From the IMG/VR virus record IMGVR_UViG_3300032323_001387, positions 62,001 through 126,000 of that record: DNA of 64,000 bases. The stretch is one strand, 5' to 3'. The notes under the pieces are model-generated. The model made no database searches and was not told the origin of the DNA. It saw nothing but the letters and a program-made list of their open reading frames with translations. This document shows, piece by piece, positions 17,427 to 26,343 of the stretch (its first letter is position 1; the number at the start of each line of letters is the position of its first letter). The position numbers and the translations under genes are program-made. Source of the stretch: a virus.

Positions 17427-19675
17427 TATGGCCACGGGCCAACAAAGCCCTGTCTAGCAATATTTTCTAAATTGCCATCTGTGACATTTTTATTAACTAG
17501 ACTATTAAGTGCATAGGTAGATCCTTCTATAGGAGTGCCAGTCTGCCTAAAATAGTTTGTTGCATTAGCAATTAACTGTTGGTCTGTGGCAGGACTACTT
17601 GTTTGTCGATTTAGTTTACCTTTAGCAATCATCTCATTGGTCTTAGCAATGCCTTTATTAATAATCTGCTGTTCATTGATTTCAGGGCCATAATTATTAT
17701 TGGCAATGATGCTTGCTTCTAAAATTCGACGATTTCTGTCTCGTTCGTCTGCGGCGATAAAGCTAGCTGCCTGGTCCCATGCACCTGCTTTATACAAAGG
17801 TGTTAAGTCTACTTTTTGTCCTTTTACAAATGCTGTGCTAGCATCGCCTGTTTGATTTTGATAACTCACTAAACCATCAAACACGTTTTGTGGTACACTT
17901 TTTACTCCCGTAGATGCTAGCATATTTTTAACATCGCGTTGATTTCGTGCAATATCATTGTATAACATTTGTTGTGCATTGTCTGGACTGATACCTTGAC
18001 TTAAGATTTTTCTTAGGTCCATAGACGAGCCGGTGCCAACTGATACTCCGCCAGCAACTACACTATTTGTCGGTGATATTTTTTCAGTGACACTTTTTAA
18101 TCCAGTAGTAATTGCATTACCTGCGGCTGATAACTTTGCTTGGAAATCTTTAAAAATATTTGTACCTAGCAACACTGATCCATTTCCAGGTGGCAAATTT
18201 AAATCAAAGCCTTTTGCTCCTGTATAAGGAGGAGTTGCTTTTTCTGGAATTATCACACTTCCGTAGCCACCGCTCTCGCCTTTACCATCAGCAGTATTAA
18301 CCGGAGTGTATCCGTTTTGTTGTTTAATAACGCTGACAATTTTTTCACTGACTGTTGCATCTTCTACTGCTACTTCTTCATCGTTATTGGGAGTAGGTAC
18401 AATAGGTGCAGGTGCTTCATTCTCTTTTGGCTTTCTAGGCTGAATCTGATTAGGAGCAGGATCAGATTGCATTTGCATATTACCAGTGCCCACAGGATTA
18501 ATCATTCCACTGTGGCCGGCCCATGGTTCATGTTCTGGTACAATGCTACAAATACTTTCCTTTACGCCTTGATTAACAGCTAGGTTGTACATTGGTATTT
18601 CATTGGCAGCATCAGCAACGGGACCGTTCATATGAATAACGCCAGCTGTTTCATAATGTGCTACTCCACTTAAAATATTACTTGTTTCGCCACTACTAAT
18701 TTTAGTATTTGTTGCCGCTAGCATAGAAACTTCGTTGCCGGCGCTGACTTGAAAACTACCAAAATTGGCTTTCATGTTAATATTCAATCCTGCTTCTATA
18801 TTAACATTATTGTCTGCATATAAGTTTATATTTTCTTGACTTCTGACGTTTATGTCTTTGCTGCCATATAAATGTATTCTGCCATCTGCACTCAACTCTA
18901 CCCAACTTTCACCATTTTTACTAATGAGATAAATGTGCCCAGCAACATCATCTAATAATAACTGAGTGCCGTTGGTTGTTCTTAATCTAATTAATTTATT
19001 GTTACCATCTTTGTCGCCGTCATCTAATACAAATTGATGCTGGCCAGGAGTTAATAAACCTATAACTTTACTAGGAGTTTCTCGCATTGCACCGCTGCTA
19101 GTTGTTCCACGTAAAGGATCATTTTCTAATCCCTGCATTTTTAAAGAATTATATGCAGGCGCATGTGCCACGTATTTTTCTAAATCTGGATCTGGATCTT
19201 TTCTATTTTTTGGCGCTACTGGTATGTTTTCGCCTTTATGTGTTTTACCGGCAGGGATTCCAGGAACACTGACCTGTGTGCCACGCTGATACATACAAGC
19301 AAACCAGTAACACAGGTCAGTCTTACCATCCGCAAATGTTACCAATACTCTAGCATCTATATCAGGTGGTACTGCCCAGAATCCATAACTCTTAATAGTA
19401 TCAATGTATTCTTCTACGTTAGTACCCTGATCAAATATACTTGTCGTTCCTGCAAAAGGACTAGCATAATTAGCCACATACCAACTACTTTCTTCCTCAG
19501 GGTCTCCTCCAAATTCAGGTATGTATACTTGTAAGCGGCCCATGTTTTGGCCATCGTCATTCTTTTTAACAATACCGATATATACCCCATACATTCGAGG
19601 TACGCCGGCGCCCCTGTTATCTACATAACTAGCTGGAGCTTTTTTATTGCCATTGGGATTAGGAACTCTTGCCAT
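17423..19675 (-). CDS. gp5: Baseplate spike protein, gp5/VgrG-like
   Basis: Forms the central spike below the baseplate hub that pierces the outer membrane. Residues about 25-130 are the gp5-type OB domain (GVYIGIVKKNDDGQNMGRLQVYIPEFGG, then YGFWAVPPDIDARVLVTFADG, then FACMYQRG). Residues 215-345 carry the strand-rich repeats of a beta-helix needle (LRTTNGTQLLLDD, then SWVELSADGRIHLYGSKDINVRS, then NINLYADNNVNIEAG). No T4-type lysozyme domain lies between them; the cell-wall activities appear to be in the two upstream genes. After residue 400 a Pro-rich linker leads to a helical C-terminal part of about 200 residues that may be a further domain. It shares a TAATG junction with the hub gene. 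750 residues against 575 in T4. Confidence 0.88.
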   Translation of the reverse strand: MARVPNPNGNKKAPASYVDNRGAGVPRMYGVYIGIVKKNDDGQNMGRLQVYIPEFGGDPEEESSWYVANYASPFAGTTSIFDQGTNVEEYIDTIKSYGFWAVPPDIDARVLVTFADGKTDLCYWFACMYQRGTQVSVPGIPAGKTHKGENIPVAPKNRKDPDPDLEKYVAHAPAYNSLKMQGLENDPLRGTTSSGAMRETPSKVIGLLTPGQHQFVLDDGDKDGNNKLIRLRTTNGTQLLLDDVAGHIYLISKNGESWVELSADGRIHLYGSKDINVRSQENINLYADNNVNIEAGLNINMKANFGSFQVSAGNEVSMLAATNTKISSGETSNILSGVAHYETAGVIHMNGPVADAANEIPMYNLAVNQGVKESICSIVPEHEPWAGHSGMINPVGTGNMQMQSDPAPNQIQPRKPKENEAPAPIVPTPNNDEEVAVEDATVSEKIVSVIKQQNGYTPVNTADGKGESGGYGSVIIPEKATPPYTGAKGFDLNLPPGNGSVLLGTNIFKDFQAKLSAAGNAITTGLKSVTEKISPTNSVVAGGVSVGTGSSMDLRKILSQGISPDNAQQMLYNDIARNQRDVKNMLASTGVKSVPQNVFDGLVSYQNQTGDASTAFVKGQKVDLTPLYKAGAWDQAASFIAADERDRNRRILEASIIANNNYGPEINEQQIINKGIAKTNEMIAKGKLNRQTSSPATDQQLIANATNYFRQTGTPIEGSTYALNSLVNKNVTDGNLENIARQGFVGPWPY

Positions 19676-22662
19676 TATCCTTTACCTCCTAATGCTGCTT
19701 TTCTGATATACTCAAATTCATCTTTTGACGTCAAACTGCTTGGCTTTAAATATCTATCAGGACCTTTCGAACCAGACGGTATCACTCCAACTCCATAGTT
19801 ATAATATTCGTTGCCGGCTTTCAAGCCTTCTTCCCATGTGTTGTATCCATTGTATTTGTTTCGATTGGCAATATAGCCTACTCCCAATGGGTTATTAACT
19901 TCTGCAGGGCCTGGGCGAGCAGTATTGTTATTCTTCCAATCATCTAATCCACCTGCTCCGCTCTTAGTCATAGCAAGGCCGGCCAGTGTTTCAGCTGAGT
20001 ATGGTGAATAATTTGGAACTCCGGCTTCTGCATAGGCTTTCTTGTCTATTCCTTCTAGATGCTTATAATAAGCTTTTGTTTCTTCGCTGTATTGTCTCTT
20101 GGCAGCTTCGTATGCTTCATTTCTAGATTTACCATTATCGACCATAGCCTGTGCATTTGTCACTGGATCAGCAACTGCTGGCGGAGGATCATCTCTTAAC
20201 ATAATTCGTTGTCTAGTTAATGCGTCTGGTATTCCGGTTATAGTAGCAACGGTATTAGGAGCTGTTACTCCTCCTGCGCCGGCACCTTGATCTCCAGACA
20301 GTGCTTCTTGTTTCAATTCGGCATCACGTTGTTCAGCGCCTTGTCTACGTAGATCATTGATTCTATCACGAGCTCTGTCTTCTGATGCCAGTACTCCATC
20401 TGCCCAATCTTCAAAGGACACATCGCCGCCCTCTGTTAAATTGGCTCTAGGCAAAATATGACTAGGTATTGTAGGATCTCTGGATGCTATTAATTTTTGT
20501 GTCCACTTACCTTCTTTAAAAGAATTTTCAATTTTAATAACTCTATAAATGCCAACGATTTGATCATTGTAATTAAACGTTAACATGTCTTGATCATTGT
20601 AACCACCATCAGGCATCATTGTACAGAAATAAAATAACTGGCTTCCTTTATACCATTGCGCTACGCCATAATCTTTCCATACTGGTTCTTTTGACGCCCA
20701 TCCTGGTTCAATGCCGGGCATACGTGCATTGATCATAGCCCTAATCTCATTTTCATTTGAACTAGGCAATTCTATTTTATTAAATCCTGTTTGCCCATTT
20801 ACTAATAAATTAGGAACACCCAGCCAATAAGGATCCCCTACAATTTCCATGTCCAAATTCATTAAGTCGCGAGGTGCTAGTTGAACTGCGAATATTTTTT
20901 CCATTAACTTTTCGTTTTCGGATTTAACAATGTCAACTTGCTCGCCGATAACATCTGGTTCCATTCTAGGAATCAAATTAGGATAATCCATTTCAATGGC
21001 TTTTTTGTATATTGTTTCCCATACATTTTTATCTTTGCCAACATCTTCTGCATAGACTAAAGTATCGAATAAATCTTTTCTGTTTTTGATACTAGTGCCA
21101 GTTACTTTTTGTATTTGCGTATTAAATTCTTCTTCTCGTTTAACAATTTCTTTATTTAAAAAAGCAATATAGTCTTGTATATCTTTATAGTCTTGCTGAG
21201 CTTGTTTACCTTTTCTGTTAAGATAACGTTGATATGCTTCAGGATCTCCTTTGGCATATTTTTCCATGTCCTTTTTTAAGCTCATAGTTAGTTCTTGAGC
21301 TTTGCGTTGCATTGTTTGTATATCAATTCGAGCCGTGCCAGCATCGTTGGCATGAACATAAGGACTTATACGACGATTATAATTCTGTATGTTCATTGCG
21401 CCCGGGCCTGTCTGTCCTCTATCGGCCCATATAACTGGAAAACTAGGTATGCTGAAGGCTTGATTATACTGCATGTCTACGCGAAGTACTTCAGTGTTCA
21501 TACCAGTGTAATTAAAATAATACAATTTACGCAACAATCCTTCTTGTAAATAATATCTTAATTTTGTAAGTACCTTGTCTTTGTTGCTCATTTTGTTTAA
21601 TAAAACGAGCTCATCTGGATACTGGTACATATTTGGTTGATCAGCCAAGTAAATTAAAAATACATGCTTGACAGCATAGCGTTGTCTAATATAATCAAAA
21701 GATTTGTAAACGCTATAGGTTTCAACTCTAAAAAATTGATATACACTACCAAGCATACTTTCTAAATTTGCTTTACTTTGTTCACTGCTACCTGTTGCAT
21801 CAGCAGTTTGAGGGCGCGGACGACCAGGCAGTAAATCAGATATATCTTTAGTACTTTGTAATATTCTAGATATTTGTTGTGTTAATGGAGTGCCTGGTCG
21901 TACACTGACATTAAACTTTCCAAAGAATGCACCTAACCCTCCCCATGTTCCTTGAACTGCCGGATCTGCTCTGCCCTTTGTAGTGAATTCATATTTTTCT
22001 ATTCTGGGTTCAACTAAGAAATGATATTCATCATGGAACACGTCTTGGCTCGCAGGGTTAGGGCCTCCAACTGCTGCACCACTGCCTGCTTTTTGTCTTG
22101 CGGCCGCATATTTAAATTCTTTTGTTTCTAATTCTATTTGTAATTTTCTAAAATAATCCCCAACCGTGCCAGTTTCAATTTTGATTGCTTCTTTAATAGG
22201 CTGTACTAAATCCGTTTGTCCGTGATTACCAGTGTGCGTAAATCTTATATTGTATTCTGTACCTTTCTCAGTGACAGAAGCTTTGACCTCTGTGGAAATT
22301 ATTAGAATTGGCCATATGTATTTGTATGGTGTTCCAGATAACGGAACGTTCTCACCGAATATTTCTATTTCTAATAGATATTTGGCATCAAGGTAATTCA
22401 TTACCCCCACTTGAAAGGCAGCGGCTTTAATATAATCCAGCATGGCCATGCCAGTGGGTTCATATATCTTTAAATCACCTGTGTGATTCATAGCAATCAA
22501 TGTCATTGCATTAGCGTTAATAGAAGCTTCCCAACTGACGTCTGTGACAATGAATCTTCCAGTAGTGGCTGTTTCGGCAATAACTACTCCCAGTCTCGGA
22601 TCTAGTTTGTTGACATCGTTTGGATGTACTAATGTTAATCGTGTATAATAGGTATGTGCCAT
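19675..22662 (-). CDS. Baseplate hub protein (gp27-like) with possible C-terminal cell-wall domain
   Basis: A 995-residue protein lying between the M23 gene and the spike gene, where the hub (gp27) is expected. The N-terminal 240 residues have hub-like text (RFIVTDVSWEASINANAMTLIAM, then YLLEIEIFG, then YNIRFTHTGNHG). The middle carries a long charged helical region near 440-560 and further hub-type segments (GDPYWLGVPNLLVNG, then MLTFNYNDQIVGIYRVIKIENSF). The last 110 residues (AEVNNPLGVGYI, then YNTWEEGLKAGNEYY) resemble the NNPLN-type small muramidase or glucosaminidase fold in other phage hubs, so a fused lytic domain is possible; I cannot point to its catalytic residues. Single-base overlap with the spike gene and a 3-base gap to the M23 gene. 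Confidence 0.75.
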   Translation of the reverse strand: MAHTYYTRLTLVHPNDVNKLDPRLGVVIAETATTGRFIVTDVSWEASINANAMTLIAMNHTGDLKIYEPTGMAMLDYIKAAAFQVGVMNYLDAKYLLEIEIFGENVPLSGTPYKYIWPILIISTEVKASVTEKGTEYNIRFTHTGNHGQTDLVQPIKEAIKIETGTVGDYFRKLQIELETKEFKYAAARQKAGSGAAVGGPNPASQDVFHDEYHFLVEPRIEKYEFTTKGRADPAVQGTWGGLGAFFGKFNVSVRPGTPLTQQISRILQSTKDISDLLPGRPRPQTADATGSSEQSKANLESMLGSVYQFFRVETYSVYKSFDYIRQRYAVKHVFLIYLADQPNMYQYPDELVLLNKMSNKDKVLTKLRYYLQEGLLRKLYYFNYTGMNTEVLRVDMQYNQAFSIPSFPVIWADRGQTGPGAMNIQNYNRRISPYVHANDAGTARIDIQTMQRKAQELTMSLKKDMEKYAKGDPEAYQRYLNRKGKQAQQDYKDIQDYIAFLNKEIVKREEEFNTQIQKVTGTSIKNRKDLFDTLVYAEDVGKDKNVWETIYKKAIEMDYPNLIPRMEPDVIGEQVDIVKSENEKLMEKIFAVQLAPRDLMNLDMEIVGDPYWLGVPNLLVNGQTGFNKIELPSSNENEIRAMINARMPGIEPGWASKEPVWKDYGVAQWYKGSQLFYFCTMMPDGGYNDQDMLTFNYNDQIVGIYRVIKIENSFKEGKWTQKLIASRDPTIPSHILPRANLTEGGDVSFEDWADGVLASEDRARDRINDLRRQGAEQRDAELKQEALSGDQGAGAGGVTAPNTVATITGIPDALTRQRIMLRDDPPPAVADPVTNAQAMVDNGKSRNEAYEAAKRQYSEETKAYYKHLEGIDKKAYAEAGVPNYSPYSAETLAGLAMTKSGAGGLDDWKNNNTARPGPAEVNNPLGVGYIANRNKYNGYNTWEEGLKAGNEYYNYGVGVIPSGSKGPDRYLKPSSLTSKDEFEYIRKAALGGKG

Positions 22663-22665
22663 ATG

Positions 22666-23385
22666 TTATCCTCCGTCGTGCATTTTGTGAACGTCGTTGG
22701 TGTTTAGTAATCCTCGTTGTTTCATAAATCCACCCAATGAGTCATTGTTATTTGGTTTTCTCGGCTGGGTATTAGATGGTGGTGGTTTATTAAACAATCC
22801 TTCTTTTTTCTTTTGCCTATCGTTATTTAAATCCGAATTTTGATTTTTTTTGGGGTCAGGTAAAGGTTTTCCTGCTTTGAATTTATTTGGTGTAGCTATA
22901 CCTGTTCTAAGATTATTAATAGGATTGCCATCTTTATCTAAATTGTATGTAGCAACATTAAGATAAGGTTTACCGGTATTAGGATCTATAGATTCCGGAT
23001 CAGCTGCTCGGCCGCCTTCGTTCTTTGGTCTTTTTCCGCCGGGCCATGCTTCAAAATGCAAATGTGCAGCATATGGCCTTCCGGAACCATCTGTACCTGA
23101 ATTACCAGTACTGCCCAGATATGTACCTGGTTCTAACTGCATGCCTGGACGTAATTGAGTAGGAGCAGTATCTAAGTGTCCATAATAATATTCAGTGCCG
23201 AATTGATCTCTAACTATAACGCCATTGCCGCCAGTTTTATTTGGAGTATCCAATACGCGAACAACTGTAACAGGGGTTGTATTATATAAAGGTGTTCCTA
23301 CTGGTGTACTAAAGTCACAGCCATCATGTGGTCTACCGCCACGGTCTGCGCCGAAATGTCCATTTGGGTGTGTTTTTGTAGACAT
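22666..23385 (-). CDS. M23-family peptidase, virion-associated endopeptidase
   Basis: Lysostaphin-type Zn peptidases cut peptide cross-links in peptidoglycan. The zinc ligands are visible: His20 and Asp24 in RPHDGCDFS, His108 and His110 in AAHLHFE; YYGHLD (His70) is the usual second conserved His. The domain fills residues 1-120; the rest is a Pro/Asn/Lys-rich, probably flexible tail. No signal peptide, and placement between gp53 and the hub gene means it should act from the virion during entry and not as an endolysin. It shares a 1-base overlap with gp53. Confidence 0.92.
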   Translation of the reverse strand: MSTKTHPNGHFGADRGGRPHDGCDFSTPVGTPLYNTTPVTVVRVLDTPNKTGGNGVIVRDQFGTEYYYGHLDTAPTQLRPGMQLEPGTYLGSTGNSGTDGSGRPYAAHLHFEAWPGGKRPKNEGGRAADPESIDPNTGKPYLNVATYNLDKDGNPINNLRTGIATPNKFKAGKPLPDPKKNQNSDLNNDRQKKKEGLFNKPPPSNTQPRKPNNNDSLGGFMKQRGLLNTNDVHKMHDGG

Positions 23386-23708
23386 TATCTAACCCCGGCC
23401 AAATTCTCCAATAAGGCAGAATCACTTGGGATAAAGACTTGCATACCAGACTTAAAATCCCAAATAGGATCTCTGATTACATCTACATTTGCCAATGCTA
23501 TTATCCACCACAGTCTACTAGTTCCAAACTGCTGGTAACTAAACAAATCTATTCTATGTTCGCATTCAGGTGGCACAATAACATAATCGCCTTTGGTAAA
23601 ATTTACAGCCGGTAAGCTCGATACATCTAAGTAAAAATTCTTAATGGATGTCTGACGAAGGAAACTTCTATCACCATACATGTCTGTTGGAATAATAGTT
23701 GATGCCAT
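23385..23708 (-). CDS. gp53: Baseplate wedge protein gp53 (LysM-like)
   Basis: gp53 locks adjacent wedges in the T4 baseplate. This 107-residue protein covers the conserved core: RQTSIKNFYLDVSSLPAV, VIVPPECEHRIDLFSYQQFGTSRLWWIIALAN, and the closing LysM-like KSGMQVFIPSD. The LWWIIALAN segment is the family hallmark. T4 gp53 is 196 residues, so this is a short form. It lies between the gp48-like and M23 genes with 1-base overlaps on each side. Confidence 0.85.
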   Translation of the reverse strand: MASTIIPTDMYGDRSFLRQTSIKNFYLDVSSLPAVNFTKGDYVIVPPECEHRIDLFSYQQFGTSRLWWIIALANVDVIRDPIWDFKSGMQVFIPSDSALLENLAGVR

Positions 23709-24364
23709 TAAATGTATCCTTTCGAACTCAATGCACCTTTGGAAAAATCTTCTAAGTTAAATTCATTGACAGTTTTGTATATGTTTGGCTGCATTAATAA
23801 ACCTATATTAATAGTAAAAAATACAGGCAAATAAAATTCTCTAGTTCTTTGTCCAGTAATAACCATTTCAGGAACGCCGTTTTCGTTCGTTGGTACTTCT
23901 GTTGTTGGTTTTTTTACATCACGCGAGGTTTCGACTAGTTTGTCATCTGGAGAAAATACTCCTTTAACATAGTCAATGTCGTCAGGGAATGTCATTGAAA
24001 ACTTACTAATAACTACTGGTACGTTATTAAATATTGGACTACCGTATGCAAAAAATCTTAAAATTCTCGGACTTTGGCCGCGCTGAGCATCAGTTCTGCC
24101 ATAATTCATTTTGGTATAAGTGCGTAAAAATCTAATAGCATATTCACAGTGATTAAAGTGCTCTGTGGTATGAGCACTAAACTTACAGGTTAAATTGATT
24201 GTTGGGTTTTCTGTTCTAGAATATGCATACGGCTGATAATTGGTGTGCGTGAGACTGTATGCGTCATATTTGACGTCATTGCTATACTCGATCTGTGGAG
24301 TATATTGGAAACCCAATTCTTTCAAAGTTCCCACATGATTTTTTGCTCTTAAAAATACGCTCAT
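23708..24364 (-). CDS. gp48: Baseplate tail-tube junction protein, gp48-like
   Basis: A 218-residue protein at the head of the hub operon. The pattern NPTINLTCKFSAHTTEHF, then HCEYAIRFLRTYTKMNYG, then SPRILRFFAYGSPIF and VVISKFSMTFPDDIDYV is the tail-tube-like sandwich seen in gp48/gp54 class proteins, which cap the hub and start tube growth. The end (REFYLPVFFTINIGLLMQPN) fits the last strands. T4 gp48 is 364 residues. gp54 is the alternative; I prefer gp48 because a second tube-like protein at 63054 fits gp54 better. A GCTAAATA late box stands only 5 bases before its ATG. Confidence 0.65.
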   Translation of the reverse strand: MSVFLRAKNHVGTLKELGFQYTPQIEYSNDVKYDAYSLTHTNYQPYAYSRTENPTINLTCKFSAHTTEHFNHCEYAIRFLRTYTKMNYGRTDAQRGQSPRILRFFAYGSPIFNNVPVVISKFSMTFPDDIDYVKGVFSPDDKLVETSRDVKKPTTEVPTNENGVPEMVITGQRTREFYLPVFFTINIGLLMQPNIYKTVNEFNLEDFSKGALSSKGYI

Positions 24365-24369
24365 ACTAG

Positions 24370-24377
24370 TATTTAGC
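24370..24377 (-). promoter_or_regulatory. Late promoter box GCTAAATA before the hub operon
   Basis: On the minus strand GCTAAATA is followed by five bases and then the ATG at 24364. No ribosome site fits between box and ATG, so the late mRNA should start at or next to the start codon. Confidence 0.65.
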
Positions 24378-24411
24378 GTATAATAATCTATAGTTTTAAT
24401 TCCAAAAAGAC

Positions 24412-24441
24412 TTGACTTTGTTAAAAGGAATGTGTTAAAAT
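24412..24441 (+). promoter_or_regulatory. Sigma70-like promoter for gp55
   Basis: TTGACT (24412-24417) and TAAAAT (24436-24441) with an 18-base spacer. The -10 ends 7 bases before the ATG of gp55, so the transcript would be leaderless. Confidence 0.6.
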
Positions 24442-24448
24442 AAATGCT

Positions 24449-25306
24449 ATGGCAACATCACAAGCAAACCCACTAGCTAAACAGTACTTGACTAACAAGG
24501 AATTACTCAAAGAAATTCATCTTAGTAAGAACAACTACAGTAGCTATACAAAACCCGAATATGGTAATTATGATTTAATTTTAGCCGATGTGTCTAAAAT
24601 TAACATAAGAACTATAGCAGAAGCTAAACGCAACCATGCACTCAAACTAAGCCAACTTGCTTTAGCAGAAGCTCAAAAAATTAACCCAAAAGCTAAATTA
24701 GCAGAAGTTGAAATTGACTATAAAAAAGTCGCAAAAACTGACGTTGTATTTAGAATCATGACACATGATCATGTGCCATTGGAACCTGGACGCAAGAAGA
24801 CTCCAAAAAATCGTGGAGATCATCACAGCAAATGCAACTTTCCTCCCTATCAACATTTTAAATTTGAAGAAGTTGACGGAGAAGAAAAACTCGTCTGCGT
24901 TGGCAAAAGTCACTGGAAAGGTGACATGGACACTGGAGAGTTTTGCTTAGATGGCGAGATAACAAAAAAGCTTGCCAAGAGTTATATGCTACTCTGCGAA
25001 CGCTACAGTATGCGATTTAACTGGCGTGGTTATACATACGTAGATGAAATGCGTAGCCAAGCATTACTACAACTAAGTCAAATCGGTTTACAGTTTGACG
25101 AATCAAAATCACAAAATCCTTTTGCTTATTATACAGCGGCCATTGACAACAGTTTTACTCGAATCCTTAATATTGAAAAGAAAAACCAAATGATTCGAGA
25201 TGACTTGCTAATTGAATATGGTAGCAATCCTAGTTTTTCTAGGCAATTTGAACACGAAGCTAATATGCGCGACGAACGTGATCGTCTGGCAGGATTGAAA
25301 GATTAA
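24449..25306 (+). CDS. gp55: Late transcription sigma factor gp55
   Basis: T4 gp55 replaces the host sigma factor and recognises only the TATAAATA late box. This 285-residue protein is longer than T4 gp55 (185). The sigma-2-like helix region lies in the C-terminal half: KLAKSYMLLCERYSMRFNWRG, then MRSQALLQLSQIGLQFD, then NPFAYYTAAIDNSFTRILNIEK and NQMIRDDLL. The N-terminal part includes a helical stretch with GNYDLILADVSKINIRT and a His/Cys-containing insert (residues 105-170) that I do not recognise. It precedes gp47 and gp46. Many matching late boxes are present in this window. No ribosome site is seen at usual spacing; its promoter implies a leaderless mRNA. Confidence 0.88.
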   Translation: MATSQANPLAKQYLTNKELLKEIHLSKNNYSSYTKPEYGNYDLILADVSKINIRTIAEAKRNHALKLSQLALAEAQKINPKAKLAEVEIDYKKVAKTDVVFRIMTHDHVPLEPGRKKTPKNRGDHHSKCNFPPYQHFKFEEVDGEEKLVCVGKSHWKGDMDTGEFCLDGEITKKLAKSYMLLCERYSMRFNWRGYTYVDEMRSQALLQLSQIGLQFDESKSQNPFAYYTAAIDNSFTRILNIEKKNQMIRDDLLIEYGSNPSFSRQFEHEANMRDERDRLAGLKD

Positions 25307-25314
25307 GGACTTAT

Positions 25315-26334
25315 ATGACAGATATGTTTAAGAAAGCGGCTGTTTTTACTGACATCCATTTTGGTATGCGACAAAATTCAAAATCACACAATGATGATTG
25401 TATGGGTTTTGTTAAATGGTTTTGTGCTACTGCTCAAAAGGAAGGCTGCGACACTGCTATCTTTATGGGCGACTGGCATCACCATCGTGCTACAGTTAAC
25501 GTCAGTACGCTAAACTATACGGTGGATGCCATTGATTATATCAGCAAACACTTTGAACGCTTCTTCTTCATTCCTGGCAATCACGACTTGTACTATCGTG
25601 AGAAGCGCGACTTAACAAGTATTCCATTTATCAGAAATCAGAAAAACGTTGTTTTGGTTAATGATGTTTATACCGAAGGCGGCGTTAGTCTTGTGCCTTG
25701 GCTAGTAGGAGATGAATGGACTAGCATGAAACGTCTTGACAGTCGTTATGTGTTTGGCCACTTTGAACTTCCTAACTTTAAAATGAACGCTATGGTTGAA
25801 ATGCCCGACCATGGTGGACTGAGCAGCGAACACTTTCCTAATCAAGAATATGTTTTCTCCGGTCACTTCCATCTGCGTCAACGTAAAGGTAATGTGCAGT
25901 ATATTGGCAATGCTTTCCCGCATAATTACAGTGATGCATGGGATGATGATCGTGGCATGATGATTATGGAATGGGGTACTGCTCCTAGATACATTGCTTG
26001 GCCAGATGCGCCCAGTTTCAAAACTATTGATCTTACAAGATTGATTGAAGATCCTGACAAGTATATGAATAAAAATAGTTTCCTGCGTGTTACCTGCGAT
26101 GCTGATATTAGTTTTGAAGAAGCAACATTCTTAAAAGAGAATTGGATGGAAACATACAATCTTCGAGAACTAAACCTTATTCCAGCCAAGCGTGAAGAAC
26201 ATACACAAGATTGGAGTGGTGATGTACACTTTGAGTCAGTGGATCAAATTGTTGTCAGTCAACTTACAGCAATTGAAAGCGATGTAGTTGATCGCCAAAC
26301 GCTCATTGACATTTACAACGGACTTCATGTATAA
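25315..26334 (+). CDS. gp47: Recombination endonuclease subunit gp47 (Mre11/SbcD-like)
   Basis: Nuclease subunit of the gp46/gp47 complex, which resects DNA ends for recombination-dependent replication. The calcineurin-like metal motifs are all present: DIH (Asp13, His15), GDWHHH (Asp53), GNHD (Asn89, His90), a later FGHFELP and GHFHLR. Length is 339 residues, the same as T4 gp47. It follows gp55 by 8 bases. Its last codons contain the promoter for gp46: the stop codon TAA is part of the TATAAT box. Confidence 0.96.
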   Translation: MTDMFKKAAVFTDIHFGMRQNSKSHNDDCMGFVKWFCATAQKEGCDTAIFMGDWHHHRATVNVSTLNYTVDAIDYISKHFERFFFIPGNHDLYYREKRDLTSIPFIRNQKNVVLVNDVYTEGGVSLVPWLVGDEWTSMKRLDSRYVFGHFELPNFKMNAMVEMPDHGGLSSEHFPNQEYVFSGHFHLRQRKGNVQYIGNAFPHNYSDAWDDDRGMMIMEWGTAPRYIAWPDAPSFKTIDLTRLIEDPDKYMNKNSFLRVTCDADISFEEATFLKENWMETYNLRELNLIPAKREEHTQDWSGDVHFESVDQIVVSQLTAIESDVVDRQTLIDIYNGLHV

Positions 26335-26335
26335 T
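26306..26335 (+). promoter_or_regulatory. Sigma70 promoter for gp46 inside the end of gp47
   Basis: TTGACA (26306-26311) and TATAAT (26330-26335) are perfect, with an 18-base spacer. The start codon of gp46 begins 8 bases after the -10, so the gp46 transcript should be leaderless or nearly so. Confidence 0.8.
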
Positions 26336-26343
26336 ACACAACG

